From positions 3,720,001 to 3,784,000 of the forward strand of contig NZ_AP022587.1 of assembly GCF_010731715.1 (NCBI RefSeq): a stretch of 64,000 bases of DNA, read 5' to 3'. A model generated the notes under the pieces. The model was not told the origin of the DNA. It ran no database searches and saw nothing but the letters and a program-made list of their open reading frames with translations. Numbering within the stretch: the stretch's first letter is position 1; each line of letters opens with the position of its first letter. Position numbers and translations under genes: made by a program. This DNA comes from Mycobacterium stomatepiae (GTDB taxonomy: Bacteria; Actinomycetota; Actinomycetes; Mycobacteriales; Mycobacteriaceae). This document shows, piece by piece, positions 28,733 to 37,238 of this stretch.

Positions 28733-28953
28733 GCACCCCTCTCGTCGGAGCTTCGGCACTGCACGGCGTATCTGGATTAGCCCATGGCCGCGACCCGCGC
28801 GCCCGGCTTCGCCGCGCTTGCGATCGCTCCTCGTCCAGAAGCCACTTGGGCTCAACCCTTGTGTCCGGGAAGAGCTGTCCTGACCCGGGGCGTCTCTCGA
28901 CGTTCGGGGTCAGTGGCCTGTGTCCGTGCAGACCCCTCACCTACCGAGGTGCT
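28733..28953 (-). promoter_or_regulatory. M-box (ykoK) magnesium riboswitch
   Basis: On the minus strand the conserved M-box blocks appear in order. The 5' core GGTAGGTGAGG (28935-28945) matches GUUAGGUGAGG; CTGCACGGACACAGGC follows; then ACGTCGAGAGACGCC matches AUGUC-AAAGACGCC and is followed by GGGTCA. After a long variable arm, TACGCCGTGCAGTGC and CGAAGCTCCGACGA match the 3' core (CAGUGCUAAAGCUC-ACGA). The ends can pair as P1 (GCACCTCGG with CCGACGAGAGGGGTGC). The M-box binds Mg2+ and shuts off downstream expression when it is abundant. At about 220 nt it is longer than usual, because of one extended arm. It governs the leader ORFs and the NRAMP-like transporter. Confidence 0.9.
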
Positions 28954-29083
28954 TGCCCGTCCATGCTGGCACCGCGACCCACCGCTCGTCAAACTCCTTT
29001 GGCAATCTCCTTACGCGGCGTGGCCCGTGTCACATTGCGATCGCCGGTCGTTGTCCGGGCAAAACCGGCCGAGGCATACCCTC

Positions 29084-29749
29084 ATGGGCATGGCCACAAC
29101 CTTGCAAGATCCCCGGGTCGAGAGCGTGCTCGACCGGATGTACACCGAGACGAAGAACCAGATGGCACTGCTGCGTGAGCGTCATGGCCAGCTGCAGCGG
29201 CCGATGACCACCGCCGAGCGCACCGAGGCGATGAGCGAGTTCTACATCCCGGTGACCCCGGAGGCCGGTCGGCTGCTGTACGCACTGGTCCGGGCGACCC
29301 GCCCGACGACGGTTGTCGAGTTCGGAATGTCGGTCGGAATCTCGGCCATTCATCTCGCGGCGGCGGTCCGCGACAACGGCGTCGGGCGCGTGGTCACCAC
29401 CGAGCTCAGTGCGAGCAAGATTGCCGCAGCGAAGAAGACGTTCGCCGAGGCCGGTCTGGACGACGTGATCACGATTCTCGAAGGCGACGCGCTGACCACG
29501 CTCCAGGGCGAGGACGGGCCCGTCCAATTCGTCTTGCTGGACGGCTGGAAGGACCTCTATCTTCCCGTCATCAGGCTGCTCGAACCCCGGCTCACCACAG
29601 GCGCTTTGGTGGTCGCAGACAACGCCAGCGCGCCCGACATGGCGCCGTATCTCGAACTCGTGCGTGATCCGGCCAACGGCTACACCAGCTTCAATTTCCT
29701 GGTCCGGGAAAGCGACAGCATGGAAGTCAGCTGCCGCACCAACGACTAG
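29084..29749 (+). CDS. SAM-dependent O-methyltransferase
   Basis: Class I methyltransferase of 221 residues, close to the catechol/caffeoyl-CoA O-methyltransferase family. The SAM-binding motif is TVVEFGMSVGISAIHLA, with the acidic ribose contact in VVTTELSASKI; the metal-ligand segment reads VLLDGWKDLY followed by VVADNASAP, in place of the usual D-x-x-K and DN. I chose ATG 29084; a TACCCT hexamer ends a few bases before it, so the message may be leaderless. It is divergent from the M-box transcript; the 130 bp between hold both promoters. The substrate is unknown. Confidence 0.82.
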   Translation: MGMATTLQDPRVESVLDRMYTETKNQMALLRERHGQLQRPMTTAERTEAMSEFYIPVTPEAGRLLYALVRATRPTTVVEFGMSVGISAIHLAAAVRDNGVGRVVTTELSASKIAAAKKTFAEAGLDDVITILEGDALTTLQGEDGPVQFVLLDGWKDLYLPVIRLLEPRLTTGALVVADNASAPDMAPYLELVRDPANGYTSFNFLVRESDSMEVSCRTND

Positions 29750-29752
29750 GCC

Positions 29753-31747
29753 CTAGCGCAGCGACTCTTCGAGCCACGGCGTCAGCCACTTGACCCCCTC
29801 CGGGGTCAAGTGGACGCCGTCACTGCGCACCTTGATGCCGTCGACCTTGGCGGTGTATACACCGTCGGGGCAAAGCTTTTTGTTCAGATCCAGGATCTGG
29901 ACTCCTGCGTGCTGGGCAACGGTCTTGCGTAGCATGGCATTCCATTGGTTGACCCGGTCCGGCTGGTCCTCCGGATACAAGCGGCCATCCGGCTTTTCAC
30001 CGCCCCGACTGTATGGCACGGTGGCCACGATCACCCGAACCCCGCTGGCGCTCACGATGTTCAGGGCTCGCTCCAGCTCGGCGTCGAGATACGCGTCGAA
30101 CGTCGGATCACCGATGTGGGTCCACTGGCCTTCGTTGACCCGATCCACCGTCTCCCAGCGGCCGATGATCAGCAGCGCGACATCCGGCTGGTCCTGACTG
30201 ACCTGCGTCGCCCATCTGCTCGGCCAGGTATCGCATTCCGCGCGCTGATCCAGGGTTTGGCCGAGGTAGCGGTATGGGGTTCCGCGCACCAGGCTGCACC
30301 CGATGACGGTGTGGTCGAGGAACGCGTACCCGGGTGTCGGCGGAAGGAAGTGCATCCAGGTCCACCCGATCGAGTCACCGAAAACCGAAACGGTGAACGG
30401 CCGGTTGGGGTTTCGCGGCCCGACCGGGCGACTCCCACCCGGCGGGGCCGAGGACACCGCCGCGACCGCCGAAACGTCCGGCGGCAGGCCGGGCTCCCGT
30501 AAGCCGGGTCCGACGGGAATCAGCAGCAATGTGATCGCGGCGGCGCTGGCCACGGTGGCGGCGGCCAGTGGCAGCAAGGCCACCCGGGCGGGCCGCCAGC
30601 GGCGGACGGGTTGTTCGATCAGCCAGTACGACGCGGCAGCCACCACCAACGTGAGCCCGCACCGCGCGGCGAACAGTGACCATCCCGTCCATCCGGTGCG
30701 TTCGCCGTTGAGCGCCATAAAGATTGGCCAGTGCCACAAATAGACGCCGTAGGAGATGGTGCCCAGCCACACCAGCGGGGGCACGGCCAGGATGCGGGCG
30801 ACCAACCCGCGCTGCTCCAGTGCCACCGGGGCGACCACGAGGACGGCCGCAATCGCGACCCCGATCAGCTGACCGTGCCGAAAATCGCCGACGTTGCCGG
30901 TCGCGAAGTGGGCCGCTGCCGCCAGCCCCGCCACCCCGATCATCGGCAGCAAGCGGGCGACCCGCCGCCCCCAGCGAGTCCGGATCATGCACCAGCCGCG
31001 GTTCAGTGACGGCCAATCCCTCACCAGCAGAGCCGCTGCCGCCGAGCCGACCAGCAAGGCCTGCGCGCGGGTGTCGGTGCCGAAGTAGATGCGGTCGCGC
31101 GTGGTGTCGGAGACGAAGACGATGGCGGCCGCCGCGGAGGCCAGCGCCCCCAGCATGGCGATCACGAAGATGGCGAACCGCACCCCACCGACGGTGGCCC
31201 GCATGAAGTAGCGCTTGGCCCGCGCGGCCAGCAGCAGGGTGACCACGATCAGCAGCACCGGCCAGACGAAGTAGTACTGCTCCTCGACGCCGAGCGACCA
31301 GGCATGCTGCAGCGGCGACTGCGCCCCCTGCGAGAAGTAGTCGGTCTTCTGCGCCACGAAACGCCAGTTCGCCACCCAGAGGAAGGCCGCGATCGCGTCG
31401 TCGCGCAACCCGGTGAGGGCCTGGGCGGGAAGTAGTTCGCGGGCCGCGCCCACCGCGAGCACCATCAACACCAGCGCGGGAAGCAGCCGGCGGGCACGAC
31501 GAATCCAGAACCCGGTCAGGTCGATGCGTCCGGTGCGCCCGAGTTCGTCCAGCAACAGCGAGGTGATCAGGAATCCGCTGAGCACGAAGAAGACGTCGAC
31601 GCCGAGGAACCCGCCGGTCATGCCGGGGATGCCGCCGTGGTCGGCGAGCACCAGGCCCACCGCTATCGCACGGAGTCCATCCAGTGCGGGAATGCCGCTG
31701 CGTCGCTCTGGTTTGTCCCAAATCGCCAGCCGGCCGACACGACGCAT
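29753..31747 (-). CDS. Acyltransferase-3 / SGNH fusion (OafA-like, Rv0111-like)
   Basis: A 664-residue inner-membrane protein with an N-terminal acyltransferase-3 domain of about ten helices and a C-terminal periplasmic SGNH hydrolase domain. The start IPALDGLRAIAVGLVLADHG contains the conserved His, and FLGVDVFFVLSGFLIT and WIRRARRLLPAL are family blocks. The SGNH part has SVFGDSIGWTW (catalytic Ser) and ends SDGVHLTPEGVKWL (Asp-His pair). Such fusions O-acylate surface glycans, as OafA does; the acceptor is unknown. Position and size match Rv0111. It converges on the methyltransferase with three bases between. The 204 bp upstream of it (31748-31951) hold nothing recognisable. Confidence 0.85.
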   Translation of the reverse strand: MRRVGRLAIWDKPERRSGIPALDGLRAIAVGLVLADHGGIPGMTGGFLGVDVFFVLSGFLITSLLLDELGRTGRIDLTGFWIRRARRLLPALVLMVLAVGAARELLPAQALTGLRDDAIAAFLWVANWRFVAQKTDYFSQGAQSPLQHAWSLGVEEQYYFVWPVLLIVVTLLLAARAKRYFMRATVGGVRFAIFVIAMLGALASAAAAIVFVSDTTRDRIYFGTDTRAQALLVGSAAAALLVRDWPSLNRGWCMIRTRWGRRVARLLPMIGVAGLAAAAHFATGNVGDFRHGQLIGVAIAAVLVVAPVALEQRGLVARILAVPPLVWLGTISYGVYLWHWPIFMALNGERTGWTGWSLFAARCGLTLVVAAASYWLIEQPVRRWRPARVALLPLAAATVASAAAITLLLIPVGPGLREPGLPPDVSAVAAVSSAPPGGSRPVGPRNPNRPFTVSVFGDSIGWTWMHFLPPTPGYAFLDHTVIGCSLVRGTPYRYLGQTLDQRAECDTWPSRWATQVSQDQPDVALLIIGRWETVDRVNEGQWTHIGDPTFDAYLDAELERALNIVSASGVRVIVATVPYSRGGEKPDGRLYPEDQPDRVNQWNAMLRKTVAQHAGVQILDLNKKLCPDGVYTAKVDGIKVRSDGVHLTPEGVKWLTPWLEESLR

Positions 31748-31951
31748 TGGTGCGACCCAACGGCGCGGCCCAGCAGAAGACGCCGGTGCGGGATCCGTCC
31801 CGCCCGGCTCAGTTCTCGCCTTGAGCGCGGCCGGACCATCCTGCCGCCCGGCGCGGTAGTTGCTGCCGATACGTCGTCGCCCCTCCTCTTGACGTCAGCA
31901 AGCTTAGAGGCGACGCGGTCCGATACCGGCGAAGACACGCGACGGTTTGGC

Positions 31952-33382
31952 CTACCCCTTTTCGGGTGCGTAGCCCAGCGTGCTCTTGACTTCCAGATAC
32001 TCGTGGAAGCCGAATTCGCTCCATTCGCGCCCGTTGCCACTGCGCTTGTAGCCACCGAACGGCGCGTTCATGTCGAATGCATGATTGATCGTCACCCACC
32101 CGGCGCGAATCCTGCGAGCGACCTCACGTGCCTTATCGAGGTCTGCTCCCGAAACGAAGCCGGCCAGCCCGTATTCGGTGTCATTGGCGATCTCGACGGC
32201 GTGGTCGAGATCGTCGTAACCGAGGATGCACAGCACCGGCCCGAAGATCTCCTCGCGCGCGATCGTCATGTCGTTGGTGACGTTGGCGAAGACTGTCGGC
32301 TTGACGTAGTAGCCCTTGTCCAGCCCCACCGGCCGGCCCGGGCCTCCGGTCACCACGGTGGCGCCCTCGTCGACGCCCTGCTGGATCAGCCGCTGGACCT
32401 TCTCGAATTGCGTCTTCGACGCCACCGGCCCGATCGCCCTCTTGTCGTCGGCATTACCAACCCCGACCTTCTCGGCTGCCTCCCGCGCGATGGTAATCGC
32501 CTCCGCCATCCGGGAATTCGGCACCAGCATGCGCGTCGGCGCGTTACAGCTCTGCCCCGAGTTCGGCATCATGTTGGCCACGCCGGCGCTGACACCCTCG
32601 GCAAAGCCACCGTCGTCGAGGACGATGTTGGGGCTCTTACCGCCGAGCTCTTGAGTCACTCGCTTGACGGTCGGGGCGGCCAGTTTGGCGACCTCGATGC
32701 CCGCGCGGGTGGATCCGGTGAACGACACCATGTCGATGTCGGGGTGGCTGGCCAGCGCGACGCCCACGCCGGCGCCGTCGCCGTTGACCAGGTTGAACAC
32801 CCCAGCCGGCACGCCTGCGGCGTCCAGGATCTCGGCGAAGATGTACGGCGAATACGGGGCCACCTCAGAGGGTTTCAGGACCACGGTGCAGCCGGTTGCC
32901 AACGCGGGGTAGACCTTGACCGCGACCTGGTTGATCGGCCAATTCCACGGCGTGATCAGACCGCAGACACCGATGGGCTCCTTGGCGATCAGCGTCGCCC
33001 CTTTGTACTCCTCGAACACAAAATTCTTCAACGCGTCGATGGCCGTGTTCAAATGGCCGTTCCCGAGAAAGACCTGCGGCCCCGCGGCCAGCGACGGCGG
33101 CGCGCCGATTTCCTCGGTGACGGCCTCGGCGAGATCGTCCGCACGCTTCTGGTATTCGGCGAGGATGGCCTGCAACAGGTCCAGACGCTGTTCGCGGCTG
33201 GACTGCGACCAGGTCGCGAAGGCGCGGCGCGCCGCTTTGACCGCGACGTCGACATCGGCCGCCGAACCCAAAGAGATCTTCCCGGAAAACTGCTCGGTCG
33301 CCGGGTTCTCGACGTCGAAAGCGTTGGGCTGCAACGGTTCGACCCACTGCCCGTCGATGTAGAACTTCAGGTATTCGCGCAT
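31952..33382 (-). CDS. NAD(P)-dependent aldehyde dehydrogenase
   Basis: ALDH-superfamily enzyme of 476 residues oxidising an aldehyde to an acid. ITPWNWPINQVAVK is the cofactor-binding block, TQELGGKSPNIVL contains the general-base Glu, and NSGQSCNAPTRML contains the nucleophile Cys. It is complete to GYKRSGNGREWSEFGFHEYL. ATG 33382 has AAGGGA upstream; the longer frame to 33496 is rejected. It is the last gene of the leftward catabolic operon, 32 bp after the ThDP enzyme, and probably removes the aldehyde that a lyase releases. The natural substrate is inferred only from context. Confidence 0.9.
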   Translation of the reverse strand: MREYLKFYIDGQWVEPLQPNAFDVENPATEQFSGKISLGSAADVDVAVKAARRAFATWSQSSREQRLDLLQAILAEYQKRADDLAEAVTEEIGAPPSLAAGPQVFLGNGHLNTAIDALKNFVFEEYKGATLIAKEPIGVCGLITPWNWPINQVAVKVYPALATGCTVVLKPSEVAPYSPYIFAEILDAAGVPAGVFNLVNGDGAGVGVALASHPDIDMVSFTGSTRAGIEVAKLAAPTVKRVTQELGGKSPNIVLDDGGFAEGVSAGVANMMPNSGQSCNAPTRMLVPNSRMAEAITIAREAAEKVGVGNADDKRAIGPVASKTQFEKVQRLIQQGVDEGATVVTGGPGRPVGLDKGYYVKPTVFANVTNDMTIAREEIFGPVLCILGYDDLDHAVEIANDTEYGLAGFVSGADLDKAREVARRIRAGWVTINHAFDMNAPFGGYKRSGNGREWSEFGFHEYLEVKSTLGYAPEKG

Positions 33383-33414
33383 CGGATCGATCCCTTTCTT
33401 GCTGAGTGTGGGTG

Positions 33415-35127
33415 CTACTGCGTGCCTTCGGCGTACCAGGTCCGGAATCGGTCGTACTTCGGCATCTCCTCGGAGTTGGCCTTCGGGTCGATGCACACGT
33501 GCACCACGCCGACCTTGCCACTGGCATAGGCGCGAGCGATCGCCGGTCCGATCTCGGATTCCTTCTCGACGTACTCACCGTGGCAACCGAATCCCTCGGC
33601 GACCTTGTCCATCCGAACGTCCTTGCTCCAGTGCACGCCGGGCTGCGGCGACGGTTGCTCGAACGTGCGCTTGTAGACACCTACCTCGAGGCCCCACTGG
33701 TGGTCGACGCCGACCACGCACACCAGCGGAAGATTCTGCCGGGCAGCGGTTTCCAACTCGGCGATGTGGAAGAGGAACGCCGAGTCGCTGGTGAGCAGCA
33801 TGACCGGGCGTTTGCCGCCCTCGGCGATCGAGGCCCCGGCCGCGTACGGCAACCCCGTGCCCAGGTGACCGAAGTTCTGGTTCCAGATCACGTCGCGCGG
33901 CTTGGACTGCGAGTAGGTCCAACCGAAGATCACGGTCGCGCCGCCATCACGCACCAGGACGCCGTCCTCGAGTTCGTTGAACGCCCTGGTGGCTTCGACG
34001 ACGTAGCGCGCCGGGTGGATCGGCGAGCGGCCGGACGGCGCCGATTCCGCCATGTGCGCAAGCTCTTTCGCGTCCTTCTCGATCAGGCTCCGCAGCGCGG
34101 GTGCGGGTGTGCGCGGCGAATCCTGGAGTGCTTCCACCAGCTGCGGTACGACGCCGCGCAAATCGCCGACCAGTGCCACGTCCACCGGGCGGTTGACGCC
34201 GATGGCGGTCGGATCCTGCTCCACATAAACCCATTTGCGGGTGGCGTTGTTGACTGCCCAATGCTGGGTCTTGCCGTAGTGCATCGGCTCACCGAGTTCG
34301 GTACCCAGCGCGACGCACAGGTCGGATTCCTCGACCGCCTCGTTGGCGGCCGGCGAGAACAAGTAGGGAAACGTCCGGTCCTGCAGCCCAGGGATGTACG
34401 ACGTGCCGCCGGAGGTCTGAATCACCGGGCAGGCCATCAGCTCGGCCAGCTCCCTGACCTCCTGCTGGGTGCGCGAGGTGTGCACGCCGTGGCCGACCAG
34501 CAGGATCGGGCTGGTGGCTTCGCGGATCAGCTTGGCCGCCTGGGCCACCTCGCGGTTGCCGGCGCCCTGGTTGACCAGACGGTACGCCGACGGGCTCGGC
34601 GCCTCGACGACATCGAGCTCTTCCAGGATCACGTGCGAGGGAAATTCGACGTAGGACGGGCCGGGAGTGCCGGACATCGCGCGACGGATCGCCTCGTGGA
34701 TGATCTCGTCGGTCTGGTCGGCGTACTCGATCGAACTGCTGTATTTGACCGACGCCGCGAAAAGTGGTTCCTGCTGCACGAATTGGATGCGGCCGCGGCG
34801 CACCCGGCGCTCGGTGACGCGGGCCCGTTGGCCACCGAGAAAGATGACCGGGGAGTTCTCGACGAGTGCGCACTGAATCGCGCCGGCGATGTTGGCCATA
34901 CCCGGACCGAGTGTGCCGATGCACAGGCCCGGTTTGCCCGCCATCCGCGACGCCGCTTCGGCCATGAATCCCGCGCTCAGCTCGTGATGCGGTGCGACCA
35001 CTGACCACCCGCGAGCGTCGGCCTCGGAGAACATGTGCACAAAGTTCGGGTCCGGGATGCCGAAAAGCGTATTCACGCCCTCGGCCTCGAACAGGTCGAG
35101 AATGCGCTGGTAAACGGGCACGGCCAT
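33415..35127 (-). CDS. ThDP-dependent lyase/decarboxylase (acetolactate synthase family)
   Basis: A 570-residue thiamine-diphosphate enzyme. The activating Glu is in PHHELSAGFMAEAASR, and GTLGPGMANIAGAI and GQRARVTERRVRRG are pyrimidine-domain blocks. The pyrophosphate domain is unusual: where the family has GDG and NN it reads TSDSAFLFHIAELETAA and VVGVDHQWG, so the Mg2+ ligands would be Asp and Asp. It is not a biosynthetic acetolactate synthase, as no small subunit is near. With a CaiB transferase upstream (4-bp gap) and an aldehyde dehydrogenase downstream, it could be a 2-hydroxyacyl-CoA lyase or a 2-oxoacid decarboxylase. The specificity is unproven. Confidence 0.85.
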   Translation of the reverse strand: MAVPVYQRILDLFEAEGVNTLFGIPDPNFVHMFSEADARGWSVVAPHHELSAGFMAEAASRMAGKPGLCIGTLGPGMANIAGAIQCALVENSPVIFLGGQRARVTERRVRRGRIQFVQQEPLFAASVKYSSSIEYADQTDEIIHEAIRRAMSGTPGPSYVEFPSHVILEELDVVEAPSPSAYRLVNQGAGNREVAQAAKLIREATSPILLVGHGVHTSRTQQEVRELAELMACPVIQTSGGTSYIPGLQDRTFPYLFSPAANEAVEESDLCVALGTELGEPMHYGKTQHWAVNNATRKWVYVEQDPTAIGVNRPVDVALVGDLRGVVPQLVEALQDSPRTPAPALRSLIEKDAKELAHMAESAPSGRSPIHPARYVVEATRAFNELEDGVLVRDGGATVIFGWTYSQSKPRDVIWNQNFGHLGTGLPYAAGASIAEGGKRPVMLLTSDSAFLFHIAELETAARQNLPLVCVVGVDHQWGLEVGVYKRTFEQPSPQPGVHWSKDVRMDKVAEGFGCHGEYVEKESEIGPAIARAYASGKVGVVHVCIDPKANSEEMPKYDRFRTWYAEGTQ

Positions 35128-35131
35128 GGTT

Positions 35132-36292
35132 CTAGAACTCCCTTACTTCGCGAGCGCCGATTTCGCCGAGCACTTCGGCGGTGTGGGCGCCGAGTTGCGG
35201 CGCCGGCCCGGCGACGCGGCCCGGGGTTTGCGAGAACCAGGTGGGTACGCCCGGGAAGCGCACCGGTCCGTGCGGAGTGTCCACCGTCTCGAACATGCCG
35301 ACGGCGGCCAGATGCGGATCGTCGAAGAGCGCGCCGGGCGTGTTCAGCGGTGCGGCCGGTATCTCGAGTTGGCGCAACAGCGTCAACCACTCGGCGGTGG
35401 ACCGCTCCTTCATCGTCTCGGCCACCAGCCCGTAGACGGTGTCGATCTCGCGAGCGCGTTGTTCCAGCGTCGAATACAGCTCGCTGGCCCACGCGGGCTG
35501 CACTGCTTCCATGAAGGCGTTCCAGTGTTTGTCGTTGTAGATCAACACGGCGATGTGCCCGTCGCTGGTGCGGTACGGGCGACGGTTGGGCGCCACGGTG
35601 CGCGGATACACCGCCGGCCCCAGCGGAGGGTCGAACATGGCACCGTTGGCATGTTCGACGAGCATGAACGCGGCCATTGTTTCGAACATGGCGACCTCGA
35701 CTTCTTGTCCCTGTCCGGTGCGCTCGCGGTGAAACAACGCCATCATCGTCGCGTACAGCGCCGTCAGGCCGGCGACCTTGTCGGCCATGATGGTGCCGAC
35801 ATAGTCTGCCTCGCCGGTCAATTGCTGTTGCACCGCCGGCAGGCCGCATTCTGCCTGGATCGTGTCGTCGTAAGCGGGGCGGTCGTGATCGGGGCCGCGT
35901 CGCCCGTAGCCGTAGCAATTGGTGTAGATGATCGCGGGATTGATCTCGACCACATCGTCGTAGCTGAAGCCGAGCTTGGCGATTGCCTTGGCGCGCATCG
36001 AGCGAATGAAGACATCGGCGGACTCGACGAGAGCGCGCAGCGCCCGCGTTCCGGCGTCGGTCTGCAGGTCCAGCACGACGCTGCGCTTGCCCCGGTTGAC
36101 GTTGACGAACACCCCGCTCATGCCGGGCGCCGGCCCCACCGAGATGTACCGAGTGTTATCTCCTTGGGGCGGTTCAACTTTGATCACGTCGGCGCCCATG
36201 TCGGCCATGATCTGCGTGCAGTACGGTCCCATCACCATCGCGGTGAGATCGAGCACGCGAACACCGGTGATCGGGCCGGCCGGGCTAGCCAT
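35132..36292 (-). CDS. CaiB/BaiF family CoA-transferase
   Basis: Family III CoA-transferase of 386 residues, which moves CoA between acids without ATP. VRVLDLTAMVMGPYCTQIMA is the N-terminal signature, ADVIKVEPPQGD and NVNRGKRSVVLDL follow, and the catalytic Asp lies in RPAYDDTIQAECGL. ATG 36292 (AAGGAG upstream) overlaps the preceding SDR gene by 8 nt, so it is translationally linked. In the operon it probably activates an acid intermediate made after ring opening. An in-frame ATG at 36319 is less likely. Confidence 0.9.
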   Translation of the reverse strand: MASPAGPITGVRVLDLTAMVMGPYCTQIMADMGADVIKVEPPQGDNTRYISVGPAPGMSGVFVNVNRGKRSVVLDLQTDAGTRALRALVESADVFIRSMRAKAIAKLGFSYDDVVEINPAIIYTNCYGYGRRGPDHDRPAYDDTIQAECGLPAVQQQLTGEADYVGTIMADKVAGLTALYATMMALFHRERTGQGQEVEVAMFETMAAFMLVEHANGAMFDPPLGPAVYPRTVAPNRRPYRTSDGHIAVLIYNDKHWNAFMEAVQPAWASELYSTLEQRAREIDTVYGLVAETMKERSTAEWLTLLRQLEIPAAPLNTPGALFDDPHLAAVGMFETVDTPHGPVRFPGVPTWFSQTPGRVAGPAPQLGAHTAEVLGEIGAREVREF

Positions 36293-37238
36293 GGAACGCT
36301 CCTTGATCGTTTGAGCCATGTAGTTCGTTTGACCTCTGAGCCAGCTCGAAGCTGTAGCGGATGTGCTCGTTATGTCCATCCGGGACGACCGGAAAGATCA
36401 GCGGCGCTTCGACGTACCGAATTGCATCCAGGTGGCCGCCGACGTCCTCGATCGTCCACGACGACCGGCACACGCCCGGACTCTCCGCGACGATGGCGCG
36501 AGCCACCCGGCCCGCCAGCGCGATGAACAACTCACCGGTGACCGAGCATGACTCGTACGAAAGCCAACCCACCACCGGCGCAACGAGTTCCGCGCCCATC
36601 GGCGGGTAGGATGAGGTGTCGATGCCTTCGGCCATGCGCGTCACCGCGGCCGGCACGATCACGTTGCACCGCACGCCCTCGTCGGCGCCTTCGAGCGCGG
36701 CGGCGTTGGACAACCCGATCACGCCGGCCTTGGCGGCGGCGTAGTTGGCCACGTTGTGGTTTCCGTACAGGCCGCCGATCGACGACGTCAGCACGATGCG
36801 GCCGTAGCCCGCCGCGCACATGAGCGGAAACGCTTGCCGCACCACATTGAACGCGCCGCGCAAATGCACGTCGAGCACGGCGTCGAAGTCCTCGTAGCTC
36901 ATCTCCTTCAACGAGGCGCGACGGACATTGCCGGCGTTGTGCACCAGGATGTCGATACGGCCATAGGTGTCGACCGCGGTCGCGACGATCGCCTCGCCGC
37001 CGTCGGCGGTCGCGACCGACGCGGTGCAGGCGACGGCCTGTCCGCCGGCCGCGATGATCTTGGCGACCACCCGCTCGGCCGGACCGGCGTCGGCTCCCGC
37101 GCCGTCGAGGTTGCCGCCGGCGTCGTTGACCACCACCTTGGCTCCGCGCGAAGCCAGCAGGTGCGCGTAGGCACGGCCCAAACCGCGGCCGGCTCCGGTC
37201 ACCACGGCAACGCGGTCGTCGAATCGGAACTCGCTCAC
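36285..37238 (-). CDS. Short-chain dehydrogenase/reductase
   Basis: SDR of 317 residues. The Rossmann motif is TGAGRGLGRAYAHLLASRGA, the SDR NAG is in LVHNAGNVRR, and the catalytic Tyr/Lys is in NVANYAAAKAGVIG. It has a tail of about 50 residues beyond the classical SDR core, resembling the dehydrogenase part of multifunctional (3R)-hydroxyacyl-CoA proteins. GTG 37238 overlaps the stop of the monooxygenase gene (GTGA), which decides the start. It probably oxidises an alcohol or a 3-hydroxyacyl-CoA in the same pathway. Confidence 0.87.
   Translation of the reverse strand: MSEFRFDDRVAVVTGAGRGLGRAYAHLLASRGAKVVVNDAGGNLDGAGADAGPAERVVAKIIAAGGQAVACTASVATADGGEAIVATAVDTYGRIDILVHNAGNVRRASLKEMSYEDFDAVLDVHLRGAFNVVRQAFPLMCAAGYGRIVLTSSIGGLYGNHNVANYAAAKAGVIGLSNAAALEGADEGVRCNVIVPAAVTRMAEGIDTSSYPPMGAELVAPVVGWLSYESCSVTGELFIALAGRVARAIVAESPGVCRSSWTIEDVGGHLDAIRYVEAPLIFPVVPDGHNEHIRYSFELAQRSNELHGSNDQGAFHG

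Noticed and set aside
33415..35127. Biosynthetic acetolactate synthase
   Set aside because: No regulatory subunit is nearby, the cofactor motif is altered, and the context is catabolic.
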